A stretch of DNA of 64,000 bases from Triglochin maritima (GCA_963682175.1 OY821787.1:15850501-15914500), one strand, 5' to 3'; numbered from the stretch's first letter, positions 46,317-59,683 are shown. The notes: generated from the letters alone by a model not told the origin. Numbers and translations are program-made.

Positions 46317-48318
46317 GGTGCTCTGTCCAGACGTTGGTTTGGACGACTCGAGGGGTTTTTAATTTTTTGTTTTTAGTTTTTGTATGTTTCAGGGAACCTG
46401 AGGATCACGGGGAAGCGACTGGAGGAATGGGAGAGCAAAAGACCCCAAAGTGACCGCCAATCCGCGGTCTGGGACAGCAAATTGGCGGCCTGGTGAGCCT
46501 CAATTGCTCTCAAATTTGTTCCAGTTGTTATGTTGTTCATTTTAGTTATCTGGGAGCACAATTTTGCATGCTGGGACTTCTAGTTTGCTCCCAGATTTAA
46601 TTTCAATCCCTTTTAATCAACTTGGACCATAAAACTCAAAGCAAAAGACTAGACTTCTTGCCATCTAGGTCATGCATCATGTGTAGACCTTGCATGCATT
46701 TGTCTTTTCTTTGCTTTACATTTTGTTGTTGATTGCTGGCGTGAGGTACGTGCACCCAAATCTCTCATTCATGCATGTTTCTATCATGCATTAGTTAGTA
46801 AGGTGCATCGGGACAAGAGTGAGCGAGCGTTTGATTGGAGCGATTGATTGCTAGACTTAGGATCAAAACGCTATTAAGGAGGGGTTCTCCCATAAAAGAT
46901 AAGGTGGGGGATTTCATCACCCTTTCCTTGGCCCCAAAAATCACTCTTAATCAAGCCTTAACTAAAAGCAAGTAGACATTGGCCCAAGGATTGCGGGCGC
47001 ACTAGGAGAGTAATCTAGTTGAGACCATCATGACCTGATCGACGTTGCCTACCTTGTCGATAGTAGGAGGTACTGGATCTCCGGATCTTGTATCACTTGC
47101 TGGGCATTGTGGTCCTCGTTGTAGGGAGGTGAGACGTGTCCAGGCTAGTGACCTCGAAGTTAGGCGTCGTCTAGCCTAAGGACCCATTGCCATACATTGT
47201 TTGAGCCATGCTTGCTAGTTAGGCTTCTACCTGATCCCTTCACCCACGCTAGCTTTAGGGATTCTTCCCTTCTCCTCTGAGTCATCTTCTTCTCACCTAC
47301 TTCTACGTTTTAGTCTCCTCCCCTTTACACTCTCTGGTAGCGTTTTAGGGTCGAGTCGAGCACTTTTTGCGAGTTTGGCCTCGTGGTGGTGAGAGTGATC
47401 GATTCGAGAGTTCTTTGTTGAGATGGATGGTTACATGGGCGACCATCCATATCATTGTTGGGACCAGGACGATTCTCCCGGGTACTCCCGACCCATGCAT
47501 CCTGGGGTGGCTCAGACTAACACCCCGTATGGTTGGGACAATCTTAATTCTGTGACTGAGCAATCTTCATATTGGGGTAGTATGAGAGAGGCACCGACTG
47601 CTAGACCACCATCTAGTTACGTCGGATCATATGTTGGTCATCAATCTGAGACATTACAAGAACCTTTGGCCTCTTTCATGCATGTGGTAGATGACATGGG
47701 TGCACCGGTGGCTCCAGTAGCCGTACCATGTGACTGTTGTGGGTTGAGTGGTCATGTTATAGGGGAATGTCCTTATATTGCCCCTGAGCCTGAGTATGAG
47801 CACACATTTTCCCAAAATGCTCATTATGACCATTACGCATCCGCGTACAACCCGAGAGGGATAGATTCGTGGGGAGACAATTCGTATTCAAATTCTTATA
47901 CATCATTTCCACCCCAGTATCCTCCTCCCGAATACCCAGAATTCTACCAACACCCCACTTCAAATCATTTGACTCATTCTCAGTCCATCAACACCCAACC
48001 CCAAAATTTCACAAGCTCTGACTTGGACCTCATAGTTGACCGCATACCTGATTCCTTGAAACAAACTTTCCTTACGTTCATGGAAACCACTCAACAGTCA
48101 ATACAAAATATAGCACTCCAAGTGAGTCAAATGTCGCAGCAATTACGTGAACGTGAGGAAAGTAACTTTTCTTGTCAACATGAGGATTCATTTTTTGATA
48201 TCGAACCGCCACCACCACATCCACAAATTCAAAACACAATCTTTCAAAGTCAAACTCCTAGTCAGTTTGAGGGACTTGGGGTTTCAATTCACGATCACTT
48301 GGTGGACGATTCGATCCC

Positions 48319-49546
48319 TGATGCATTGCATACATTGCATCATATGTCTTTCATTTAGATTACTTTTACATCAATAAATGCTACTAAGGTATGTGTTTAG
48401 TCTTATTTACAGAATACAGGGACCTGAATGCAATTTACCCACATCCCGAGCATAAACGCGTGCAAAAGATTCATTTCTATCATAAAGATCAAGTTCAAGT
48501 TTATCGGGTTACAAATGGAAATGTATCCAAGCATAAAAGCATTCAAGTCCTAATTGCAAAAAGAACAAGGACTTAAGCACAAAAGTAGTCGGGGACTTAA
48601 CTGCAAAAAGTCAAGGACCTAATTGCAAATCACGAGTAGCTTTTATTCTCCTTGAGAAAATATATAGAAAAATCAATGTATATCTCCAAATATGTGAAGG
48701 AATTAATCCGGAGCTCAAAAGAATGGAAAGAATCAATCCAGACGCGTAAAGGAGGATCAAATCATACCATAAACATTCAACCAAAATCTGGACCAAATCA
48801 GAGCATGATGTGCGGCGATTCCGCCGCAGATCACACACACCATGCGGTGATTCCGCCGCCCCCTAGTCGATCCGTGTGCTCCAATTTCGTACAGTCGTGT
48901 CTGGACACGTGTACTTTCCAATATTATACCTAGATCCCTTGTAGCAACTATAAATAGACCCGAGAACGATGTTAGAAGGGCCCTTAGTCTTTGGTGGTAG
49001 TTTTTATTCTTAATCTTAGTTTTGTAATCTTCTTTTCATTAATAAAATTCTGTCTTTTATTTCTTACTTTTAGTTTTCTTTTGTAATGTCTCAAGGACCC
49101 CTTCTTCCTCCCTCCATGAGTTTCTAACTCTTTCCAAAGGGTGGAGGTGATGGATTAGGGTGAAGAGAAGATGAATGAATGTTATTATTTTAATTTCGTG
49201 TTAGTATATTTTGATTACTTGAGTTTATGTTAAATCATTTATCATGTAATGCTTTATAACTAATATGATTTATTATAAGTTTCTAAATTCTCTAATCTAA
49301 ACCTTAAATCTAAACCTCCACCCGACGGAATTCACATCTTTGTTCTTGTTTTTAGTTTTAATTGTTCTTGTTTCTTGCTTTAGATAATTAAAATCCAAAA
49401 ATCTCAAAACCCAATTAATTCTTCTCTCTTCCTTTCCCTTAATCGAAATCACATTAATAACAAGTCTCTCCCTCCTTGTGTTCGACCCGTATTTGCCACG
49501 TCTCCATTGACGCCGTGCACTTGCCGTATAAATTTAATTCTCATCA
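48319..49546 (+). mobile_element. Solo LTR, Athila/Tat-like, nested in the gag-like ORF
   Basis: 1,228 bp, TGATGCATTG...TTCTCATCA, flanked by ATCCC (48314-48318, 49547-49551). TATAAATAG is at 48949-48957. Its last 70 bp (CGACCCGTATTTGCCAC, CCGTGCACTTGC) resemble the end of the gag-only family LTR, suggesting a related lineage. It contains two GC palindromes at 48812-48867. Confidence 0.88.
48812..48867. promoter_or_regulatory. Paired GCGGCGATTCCGCCGC palindromes
   Basis: TGCGGCGATTCCGCCGCA and ATGCGGTGATTCCGCCGC lie about 85-135 bp before TATAAATAG, the same position as the CCGCCAATTGGCGG pair in the gag-only family, though the sequence differs. Confidence 0.65.
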
Positions 49547-50149
49547 ATCCCAATTGAGAATAACAAGGACCAGCTTCATTACGAGTCGGCACATGATTGT
49601 GCCTTATCTTCTTGTCCTGTGGCCCTTGAGCCACATGACCTTATTGTTGTACCTCCTAAGGACTCTCCTCTAGTGGAGCAAGAGCTCCCTAGTCCCCTCA
49701 ATTTCAAACAACCTGATGAGAGTTTGCCTCTCACTATTGTTCCTGATCATCTTGGAAATGATGGAACATCAAATAACTACATTGCTCATGAGGGTATTAG
49801 GAGTTCCTTGGAGGATACCTTGCGTATGAGACCCACTTTTTGTTCGCCTGGTGTGTCGGACATGCCTAACGAGGTTCTTGACCTCGTTCCGACGCACCAG
49901 CCTGTTGGTTGGAGAGTTTGGATTGACGATCATAACTTCAGCAGCGCAACAGGAGAAACTCTTCTTCCGTTGCCCCTCATTTCCAAAACTCTTGAGAGGT
50001 TCAAGCTCTTTTAGTTTGATCCTTTGAATGAGACGCCTTTGCGTCCAAGTCATGAACCTCTCATTTCATCTGGTGCTCTTTGTGAAGGGGGTTCACACAT
50101 GCGTATTCTGGCCCCGCGTGGTGTCATGTTCCCTTTCCAAGTGCATTGA

Positions 50150-52361
50150 CCCACTCTTGAGGTTCCCATTTGATGTCTTTTGACAAATGAAGATGAGAAC
50201 TTATGTTTGTACATAGTTATATATAAAAATAAAATAAAAAAAATGAAAAAAGAAAAAAAAGAAAAAAAAAGTACAATAAAAGGCTCCTTCAGTGAGCACT
50301 GATTGTTGTGAGCCCCAACCCTTGTGTAATTGGGCTCCATTTCTTTCATGTATTTGTATCCTTTCTTTAGCATCTCACAGGTTTTGAGGGAATTCGGGGT
50401 TGTGTCGATCAACATGACCTTGAACTTCCCTTTGTACTTCATGTTGGTGAGATCTCTCCTTTTTCATGCATAAATCCATGTACTAATCTTGCTCACATTC
50501 ATTGAGGACAATGCATGAAGTAGGTGTGGGGGGGTGTTTTACGTGTGTACATAGTCGAGTCTTTTCTTTTGATGTTGTTTTCTTTTGTTTGCATTTTTAG
50601 GGTCATGTTAGTGTGCTGCATTTAATATCGATATATCTGCTTGCCATGATCCTTGGGTGACTTGTCTTCTTTTGCTTGCCGAGTGCTTCAACATTTTCAC
50701 ATTTCTTTCAAAATATTCATGTGTTTGTGAAAGAAAATGTTTTGTGGATTTTTGCGTGTGTTTAGCATGTGCAAAACCGTTGAGAGGCAAAGTAAAAAGA
50801 AAGCTCCCAAAATTGTCTTAAACTTGATGCATTAGGATATCTAGTACTGTGGCTTTAGGATTTATCGAGTTGTTAGGATGCACCCCAATTTTCCTTTGGG
50901 GGTGAGTAATCATAGGGTTTCAGTGCTCAAACATTTAAAGAAGTCCACCCTGAACCAAGTGAGTCAATAATTCGTGCCTGTTAACTTAAGGAAGTTTGTT
51001 GTAGTCAAGGACCCTCTAAATCTTGTTGTGAGACATAAGTGTAGGGGTTTTGGTTCATGTGTAGATAAGAAATAAATGAGTAGGTGTTCTCTCTTCTCGC
51101 ACGGCTCCTATCACCCGGGAAAGTAGGTCTGAAGGGACTTTGTGCCTGGTGCTTTCGAGTCATCTGACTTGGGATGCGCCGACCGAACTCTCGTTACACG
51201 GGTGGTAGGTAGGGGTGAAACTTTGTGTCCGAAATCCGTCAATCCGACCGACTCCGTATTCGAAATCAAAAAAATTATCCGAGAAAAAAAAATTGCAACC
51301 GAATTTGTATTCGGATATAAACATCCGTAAAAAACGAAGCGAATATGGATATTGGTACATCCGATTCGAATAATATCTGCTTCGTATTTTATATGCACAT
51401 ATAAATAAATAAATAAAATATATAAAATATATATGAATTAAATTATGTTATTTATATTATATTTAATATTTTTCATGTAGGCAAAAAATAAAGACTGAAA
51501 TTTATTCTTGTTTAGATCAATCACAAAATGTTTTTAAGTCTATTCGGATTTTTAACGAATTCGGATATCCTAATTCGGAATGGATTTTCAACTTGATTCG
51601 GATGCGAATTTATTCGAATTCGGATCCGAATTCAACGGATACGAATTCGAATCCCTTTCTTATACATTCGATCGGATTCGAATTCAGATTCGGATTCGAG
51701 AAAAAAAAACGGATACGAATTTGAATACTGGCACATCCGCTTCGTATCCGCTTCGTTTTCACCCCTAGTGGTAGGGATTGCCCTATGTGGAGATTTGGGG
51801 AAAGGTGTACGTGATAGTGTAAGTCCTCATGGGCAATGATGCACGGAACCGAACCCTGGGAGAATGAAGCTCCAACTAATAAATAGAAAAAGAAAAAAAA
51901 AAATGAGAAAAGAAACAAAAAGAAAAAAAATTGGTCATACAAATAAGAACCTTAATGGACCTCACACTTTGTAGCACTTGAGGATGTTGAGGTTGTCCAT
52001 GTTTTTCACTTAATTCCTTATTTAACTTGCACGAATGGTTTATTAGGCTACGTGTAGACTGATTACCTATATAGAGTCTGCCCGTAGGATTACCGCGTCC
52101 ATTGATCGACAAAATATTTCCAACAAGTCGAGGTCTAGATTGAATAATGCATATTGTTCGGATTTTGTGGGTATATCCGCTGAAAAACCCTCAGGAGACA
52201 ACAGTCCTCCTCCTTGGCAACAAGGAGGTTTAACGGCTTGTTGCACGTGCTAAGTGCAACCGTGATTCCTACGAAAGTGAGTTAGGATTTCTTGTATTTC
52301 GTTTGCTTTTCTCTTTCTTTGTTTTGCTCAGGAGTAGCAAAAACTTAGGTGTGGGGGTATT
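50150..52361. other. 3' non-coding half of internal region, copy B
   Basis: About 1.65 kb of family sequence plus a nested MITE. It contains an A-rich tract at 50222-50270 and two long A-rich tracts around 51890-51930, but no pol sequence. Copy A has the matching T-rich tracts at 19440-19490 and 20536-20590 on the opposite strand. Confidence 0.75.
51210..51767. mobile_element. hAT-type MITE
   Basis: Inverted ends TAGGGGTGAAA (51210-51220; right end TTTCACCCCTA to 51767), flanked by a perfect 8-bp duplication GTGGTAGG (51202-51209 and 51768-51775). The empty site is seen in copy C near 57525-57535. The interior is rich in ATTCGAATTCGGAT-type words. It is non-coding. Confidence 0.92.
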
Positions 52362-53889
52362 TGATTGACATCATTTCATGCTTATATTTGTACCTTATAT
52401 CCATTATCTTACACCTAAGCAATGCTACGTGACGAGTTTTATGTTTGATTTTCAGAAATAAAGAGGTTTGTAGAGAAGAGCCATGAAAGGACCAAAAAGC
52501 AGGAAAAAGGACTTAATTGTGAGACCTGGGGACCAAGATGCAAGGGAGAAGGACCTGAACGTAAGACAGGAGGACCTAAGAGCAAAACAGGAAACTCCAC
52601 ACCATTATGGGGAGTATTTTGGCAATTCGATTCGGGTCGGAGCTCCAATAAACAAAGTAGATGCATCAAAGACCACCAGCAAAGCCCACAACAAATCCCA
52701 GATGAATCGAGATCCAATAGACAGCTAATTGGCGGTCCAAATCATTCTGGATCCTCTCAGATTTGTGGGGCACGTGTATTAGTGTATTCTTAGTCCATTT
52801 TTGGTATTGGTTTAGTCCCATATCGGGGGATTGTCCCGGATTAGCTTTTTCCATGCCTATAAATAGAACTCTTCACCTGCCATTGTAATTACCCATTGCT
52901 TGGTGGCATTCTCTCTACTAAGGAGCGAGCCTTGAAGCAAAAACTCAAGGTGGAGAAGAATGCTACCTTCAATGTGAGTCATTTGTTAATAAAATAATTC
53001 TTCTAGTTTCTTTTAATCTTATCTTTTAATTTGTGCATGTTTGTTTAGTCTTTCCTTTCCTTTTAATCTTATTTAGTATTTCTTGCTTGCTTAGTGAAAT
53101 TTCATTTCAGTATTATGCTTCATTTTGTTAATATAGTTAGTGTTATGAGTAGTGAGTAGTTCCATCCCCACTTGGGGGGTGGAGAAATATGTGATATGAT
53201 CATGTAGTGTATTAAGTGTGTGTTATCTTAATCCCTTGAGATTTATATGATTTCCATAACCATCTAATGGGTTTTCACTCTTATCTTTGATATGCTAATG
53301 CTCTTGAATGAAGCTTAGCTTATGCTTTGATTAGTGGACCTATTTTATGGGGAATGATAAGGTTAGGATATGGATGGAATTAATATTGGAAACACAATTT
53401 GAAGTGTATGTACTCTTGTTGCCTTTACCTTAGTTAATGTCTTGTATGTTTTAATGATGTAGTCTTATCTTAATTCATGTGGAGGCATAGTATGGTTTAG
53501 TCTTTATACACGAGTTCATTTAGCTTCATTCCAATTATTGTCTTGTATGTTTTAATGATGTAGTCTTTTCTTAATTCATGTGGAGGCAAAGTTGGATGTA
53601 GTTTTATAATTTCGTGCACTACATGTTGTGAGGAGCTTAATTGAACACACACACACACACATCTTTCTATTCACATTATTTTTCTACCCCCTATGGGGTT
53701 TAGTTTTATTGCTTATCTTTCATTTCCTTTTGCATCTTAGTGTAGTTTAGTGTAATCAACCTTTCTCTCCATTTTTTACCATTCACCTTCGCACAATCCA
53801 AACGTCGACACACCTCCCAATGGACGACCCGTATTTGCCACCGCTTCAACGCGGCCGTGCACTTGCGGTTAATATAAAATGATCAATCA
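52362..53889 (+). repeat. LTR2 of the array, shared by both internal regions
   Basis: 1,528 bp. It serves as 3' LTR of copy B and 5' LTR of copy C. TATAAATAG lies at about 52858-52866. Confidence 0.92.
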
Positions 53890-53895
53890 AGTTTT

Positions 53896-53914
53896 TGGCG
53901 CCGTTGCCGGGGAA
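53896..53914 (+). other. Primer binding site, tRNA-Asp (copy C)
   Basis: TGGCGCCGTTGCCGGGGA again. Leader hairpins at about 54048-54087. Confidence 0.9.
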
Positions 53915-55026
53915 GTGCTCTGTCCAGACCTTGGTTTGGACGATTTGAGTGGGTTTTAATATTTTTTTCCAGTTTTTCTTAGTTTTAGGGATCCTAGAGC
54001 TCACGGGGAGGCTACTGGAGGAGTTGGAGCACCTAAACATCAAAAGGGACCGCCAAGCAGCGGTCTTTGACCGCCAACTGGCGGCCTGGTGAGGGTTTCT
54101 GGCTTTCAAATTTCTTCTGGTAGTTGGTTCTGTCATTTTCATTATCTGGGAGCCCCATTTTGCATGCTGTGACTTCTAGTTTGCTCCCAGATCAATAATC
54201 ACTCCCCCATTAATCAACTTGGCCCTAAAATCCAAAGCAAAAGATTAGACACTTATTTGTTTAGGTCAAGCATCATGAACTTGACTTAGGCATATAGTCG
54301 TCTTTTCTTTTAGCTTTATCTTCAGTTTTTGAGCGCTGGCGTGAGGTACGCATTTCCTACACTCATTCATGCATCTTGTATGCCCATGCATTAGTTAGTA
54401 GGAATTGCATGAGGACAATAGTGAGTTGAGCGTTTGATTGGAGCGATTCATTGCTAGATCTAGGATCAAAACGCTACTAAGGAGGGGTTGTCCCATAAAA
54501 GATAAGGTGGGGGATTTCATCACCCTTTCCTTGGACCCAAAAATCACTCTTAAACAAGCCTTAACTAAAAGCAAGTAGACATTGGCCCTAGGATTGCGGG
54601 CGCACTAGGAGAGTAATCTAGTTGAGACCGTCATGACCTGATCGGCGTTGCCTACCTTGTCTATAGTAGGAGGTACTGGATCTCCGGATCTGGTATCACT
54701 TGCTGGGCATTGTGGTCCTCATTGTAGGGAGGTCAGGCGTGTCAAGGCTAGTGACCTCGAAGTTAGGCGTCGTCTAGCCTAATGACCCATTGCCTTACAT
54801 TGTTTGAGCCGTGCTTGCTAGATTAGACTTCTACCCTCTCCCGTTACCCACGCTAGCTTTAGGGATTCTTCCCTTCTCCTCTGAGTCATCTTCTTCTCAC
54901 TTTCTTCTACGTTATAGTCTCCTCCCCTTTACACTCTCTGGTAGCGTTTTTAGGTCGAGTCGAGCACTTTTTACGAGTTTAGCCTCGTGGTGGAGAGAGT
55001 GGTCGACTCTAGAGTTCTTTGTGGAG

Positions 55027-56519
55027 ATGGATGGTTACATGGGCGACCATCCATATGATTGTTGGGACCAGGACAATTCGTCCTGGTATTCTGGACCCAT
55101 GCAACCAGGGGTGGCTCAGACGAACACCTCGTATGGTTGGGATAATCCTCATTGTGTGACTGAGCAATCTTCATATTGGGGTAACATGAGAGAGGCACCG
55201 ACTGCTAGACCACCATCTAGTTACGTCGGATCATATGTTGGTCATCAAACTGAGACATTACAAGAACCTTTGGCCTCTTTGATGCATGTGGTAGATGACA
55301 TGGGTGCACCGGTGGCTCCAGTAGTCGTACCGTGTCACTATTGTGGGTTGAGTGGTCATGATTTCGGGGAATGTCCTTATGTTCCCCCAGAGCCTGAGTA
55401 TGAGCATACATTTTCGCTAAATGCTCAATACGACCATTACGCATCCGCGTACAACCCGAGAGGGATGGATTCGGGGGAGACAATTCGTATTCAAATTCTT
55501 ATACATCATTTCCACCCCAGTATCCTCCTCCCGAATACCCAGAATTCTACCAACACCCCACTTCAAATCATTGGACTCATTCTCAGCCCATCAACACCCA
55601 ATCCCAAAATTTCCCAAGCTCTGACTTGGACCTCATAGTTGACCACATACCTGATTCCTCGAAACCAACTTTCCTTACATTCATGGAAACCATTCAACAG
55701 TCCATACAAAATATGGCACTGCAAGGGAGTCAAATGTCGCAGCAATTACGTGAACGTGAGGAGAGTAACATTTCTTGTCAACATGAGCATTCATCTTTTG
55801 ATATCGAACCGCCACCACCACATCCACAAAATCAAAGCACAATCTTTCAAAGTCAAATTCCTAGTCAGCCTGAGGGACTTGGGGTTTCAATTCACGATCA
55901 CTTGGTGGACGATTCGATCCCAATTGAGAATAAAAAGGACCAGCTTCATTACGAGTCGGCACATGATTGTGCCTTATCTTCTTGTCCCGTGGCCCTTGAG
56001 CCACATGAACTTATTGTTGTACCTCCTAAGGACTCACCTCTGGTGGAGCAAGAGCTCCCTAGTCCCCTCAATTTCAAACAACCTGATGAGAGTTTGCCTC
56101 TCACTATTGTTCCTGATCATCTTGGAAATGATGGAACATCAAACAACTACATAGCTCATGAGGGTATTAGAAGTTCCTTGCAGGATACCTTGGGTATGAG
56201 ACCCACTTTTTGTTCGCCTGGTGTGTCGTACATGCCTAACGAGTTTCTTGACCTCGTTCCGACGCACCAGCCTGTTGGTTGGAGAGTTTGGATTGACGAT
56301 CATAACTTCAGCAGCGCAACGGGAGAAACTCTTCTTCCGTTGCCCCTCATTTCCCAAACTCTTGAGAGGTTCAAGCTCTTTCAGTTTGATCCTTTGAATG
56401 AGATGCTTTTGCGTCCAATTCATGAACCTCTCATTTCATCTGGTGCTCTTTGTGAAGGGGGCCCATATATGCGTATTCTGGCCCCGCATGGTGTCATGTT
56501 CCCTTTCCAAGTGCATTGA
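55027..56519 (+). pseudogene. Gag-like protein of copy C, one frameshift
   Basis: The frame from MDGYMGDHPYDCW (55027) carries the knuckle CHYCGLSGHDFGEC. One base is missing at about 55470-55475 (GATTCGGGGGAG against GATTCGTGGGGAG in copy B), which shifts the frame. Coding then runs on to 56519 in the other frame (SSDLDLIV-like context, METIQQSIQNMALQ, VGWRVWIDDHN, RILAPHGVMFPFQVH). Apart from this shift no break is seen. An upstream extension of the frame to 54811 is not shared by the other copies. Confidence 0.85.
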
Positions 56520-58116
56520 CCCACTCTTGAGATTCCCATTTGATGTCTTTTGACAAATGAAGATGGGAACTTATGTGTGTACATATATAAAAAAAAGTAC
56601 AATAAAAGACTCCTTCAGTGAGCATCGTTTGTTGTGGGCCCCAACCCTTGAGTATTTGGGCCCCAATTCTTTCACGTATTTGTGTCCCTTGTTTAGCATC
56701 TCACAGGTTTTGAGGGAATTTGGGTTGTGTCCATCAACATAGCCAGAAACGTTCCTGTGTACTTCACGTTGGTGAGATCTTTTCTTTTTCATGCATAACT
56801 CCATGTAGTATCTTGCACGCATTCATTGAGGACAATGCATGAAGTAGGTGTGGGGGTGTTTTTACGTGTGTATATAGTCGAGTCTTCTCCTTTGATTTTT
56901 TTGTTTTCTTTTGTGTGTATTGATAGGGTCATCTTAGTGTGCTGCATTTAATATCGATATATCTGCTTGCCATGATCCTTGGGTGACTTGTCTTCTTTTG
57001 CTTGCCTAGTGCCTTAAAATTTTCACATTTCTTTCAAAATATTCATGTGTTTGCGAAAGAAAATATTTTGTGGGTTTTGCGTGTGTTTAGCATGTGCAAA
57101 ACCGTTGAGAGGAAAAGTAAAAAGAAAGCTCCCAAAATTGTCTTGAACTTGATGCATTAGGATATCTAGTACAGTGGCTTTAGGATTTATTGAGTCGTTA
57201 GGATGCACCCCAGTTTTCCTTTGGGGGTGAGTAATCATAGGGTTTCAGTGCTCTAACATTTAAAGAAGTTCACCCTAAACCTAGTGAGTCAATAATTCGT
57301 GTTTGTAACTTAAGGAAGTTTGTTGTAGTCAAGGACTCTTTCAATCTTGTTGTGAGACATTAAGTGTAGGTGTTCTGGTTCATGTGTAGATAAGAAATAA
57401 GTGAGTAGGTGTTCTCTCTTCTCGCACGGCCCCTATCACTCGGGAAAGTAGGTCTGACGGGACTTTGTGCCTGGTGCCTTCGAGTCATCTGACTTGGGAT
57501 GCACCGACCGAACTGTCGTTACACGGGTGGTAGGGATTGCCCTATGTGGAGATTTGGGGAAAGGTGTACGTGATAGTGTAAGTCCTCATGGGCAATGATG
57601 CACGGAACCTGACCCTGGGAGAATGAAGCTCCAACTAATAAATAGAAAAAGAAAAAAAATGAGAAAAGAAACAAAAAGAAAAAAATTGGTCATGCAAATA
57701 AGAACCTTAATGGACCTCACACTTTGTAGCACTTAAGGATGTTGAGGTTGTCCATGTCTTTCACTTAATTCCTTATTTAACTTGCACGAATGGTTTATTA
57801 GGCTAGGTGTGGACTGATTACCTATATAGAGTCGGCCCGTAGGATTACAACGTCCATTGATCGACAAAATATTTCCAACGAGTCGAGGTCTAGATTGAAT
57901 AATGCATATTGTTCGGATTTTGTGGGTATATCCGCTGAAAAACCCTCAGGAGACAACAGTCCTCCTCCTTGGCAACAAGGAGGTTTAACGGCTTGTTGCA
58001 CGTGCTAAGTGCAACCGTGATTCCTACGAAAGTGAGTTAGGATTTCTTGTATTTCGTTTGCTTTTCTCTTTCTTTGTTTTGCTCGGGAGTAGCAAAAACT
58101 TTGGTGTGGGGGTATT
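56520..58116. other. 3' non-coding half of internal region, copy C
   Basis: Similar to 50150-52361 without the MITE. No coding sequence. Confidence 0.75.
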
Positions 58117-59499
58117 TGATTGACATCATTTCATGCTTATATTTGTACCTTATATCCATTATCTTACACCTAAGCAATGCTATGTGACGAGTTTTATGTT
58201 TGATTTTCAGAAATAAAGAGGTTTGAAGAGAAGAGCCATGAAAGGACCCAAAAGCAGGAAAAAGGACTTAATTGTGAGACCTGGGGACCAAGATGCAAGG
58301 GAGAAGGACTTGAACGTAAGACAGGAGGACCTAAGAGCAAAACAGGAAACTCCACACCATCATGGGGAGTATTTTGGCAATTCGATTCGGGTCGGAGCTC
58401 CAATAAACAAAGTAGATGCATCAAAGACCACCAGCAAAGCCCACAACAAATCCCAGATGAATCGAGATCCAATAGACCGCTAATTGGCGGTCCAAATCAT
58501 TCTGGATCCTCTCAGATTTGTGGGGCACGTGTATTAGTGTATTCTTAGTCCATTTTTGGTATTGGTTTAGTCCCACATCGGGGGATTGTCCCGGATTAGC
58601 TTTTTCCATGCCTATAAATAGAACTCTTCACCTGCCATTGTAATTACCCATTGCTTGGTGGCATTCTCTCTACTAAGGAGTGAGCCTTGAAGCAAAAACT
58701 CAAGGTGGAGAAGAATGCTACCTTCAATGTGAGTCATTTGTTAATAAAATAATTCTTCTAGTTTCTTTTAATCTTGTCTTTTAATTTGTGCATGTTTGTT
58801 TAGTCTTGCCTTTCCTTTTATGCTTCTTTAATATTTCTTGCTTGATTAGTGTAGTTTTATTTCAGTATAATGCTTCATTTTGTTAGAGTAGTTAGTTTAA
58901 ATATGTGTGAGTAGTTCCATCCCCTTTGGGGGTGGAGTAGATGTATGTACATGTTATGTAGGTGGTATGAATGCTAGATGTTATTGTTTGTGAGAGATAT
59001 TAGTATGCTTGCTTGAATTAATAAGAACTTTACTTGATGGTTTCTGCCATAGTTAGGTACACTCCATGCTCGTTATGTTCTTAATAACAACCTTGCATTG
59101 CTCATATTAATCACCTAGGTTAGTGTTGTAAATGATAGGTCTTGCCATGATGTACTTCTTATGCATGAACAAACACTAACCACACTTGAGCTTATATTAT
59201 GCATTCAACACCACACTTATTTCATGTGCACACACACACACTCCACCCCTTAGGGGTTTCCATTCCTGTCTTTTTATCTTGTTCAGTAGTTGTTTAGCTT
59301 AGTTGTTTAGTTATTTCATTTCAGCTTGCTTGTTTACTAGTTTAGATTAGTGTAGTGTAGTGTAATACATCTTTCTCTCCTTCTTTTACCTCTCGCCTTC
59401 GAACAAACCAATTGTCGACACACCTCCCAGTGGACGACCCGTATTTGCCACTGCTTCAACGCGGTCGTGCACTTGCGGTTAATATAAAACGATCAATCA
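58117..59499 (+). repeat. LTR3 of the array, mosaic
   Basis: The first 730 bp or so and the last 150 bp match LTR1 and LTR2, but about 58845-59345 is a different sequence of shorter length. Only short functional words are shared, such as GAGTAGTTCCATCCCC and an (AC)n tract. TATAAATAG lies at about 58613-58621. Confidence 0.85.
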
Positions 59500-59683
59500 G
59501 TTCGTGAGGTGGCCTAGTTATTTAGTAGAGCTAAACGACAAACATGAGGTATAGTTTAATTTTGAAAGACTTTAAACTTCAAATTTGTTAACAATTGTAT
59601 TTTAACAGTTGTATATATATCTGTAAGGTGTCAAGCCCCCGGACGAAAAGGGTCAAACAACCAATCTCCGATCAACATTAATT
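59500..59683. other. Right flank of the array
   Basis: A+T-rich and non-coding. It does not resemble the sequence that follows the same target position in the intact Ulp1-like copy (60366 onward). Confidence 0.5.

Larger units (their letters stand above)
47423..50149 (+). pseudogene. Gag-like protein of copy B, split by a solo LTR and with a stop
   Basis: Starts at MDGYMGDHPYHCW (47423) with an upstream in-frame stop. The zinc knuckle is CDCCGLSGHVIGEC (still CX2CX4HX4C). The frame is cut at 48318 by the solo LTR, resumes at about 49547 (ESAHDCALSSCPVALEPHD), and carries TAG at 50012-50014 inside the otherwise conserved RFKLFQFD motif. It ends with MRILAPRGVMFPFQVH and TGA at 50147-50149. 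The unknown C-terminal part remains very similar to copies A and C. Confidence 0.85.
44733..59499 (+). mobile_element. Tandem array of the gag-only LTR family: LTR-int-LTR-int-LTR (copies B and C)
   Basis: Three LTRs (44733-46292, 52362-53889, 58117-59499) alternate with two internal regions, each headed by a tRNA-Asp primer site and ended by the AGGTGTGGGGGTATTTG purine tract. After removing nested insertions the first internal region is 4,270 bp and the second 4,227 bp, close to the 4,276 bp of copy A. The outer flanks (TTGTG left, GTTCG right) do not match, so the array is probably a product of unequal recombination and not a single insertion. Confidence 0.88.
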
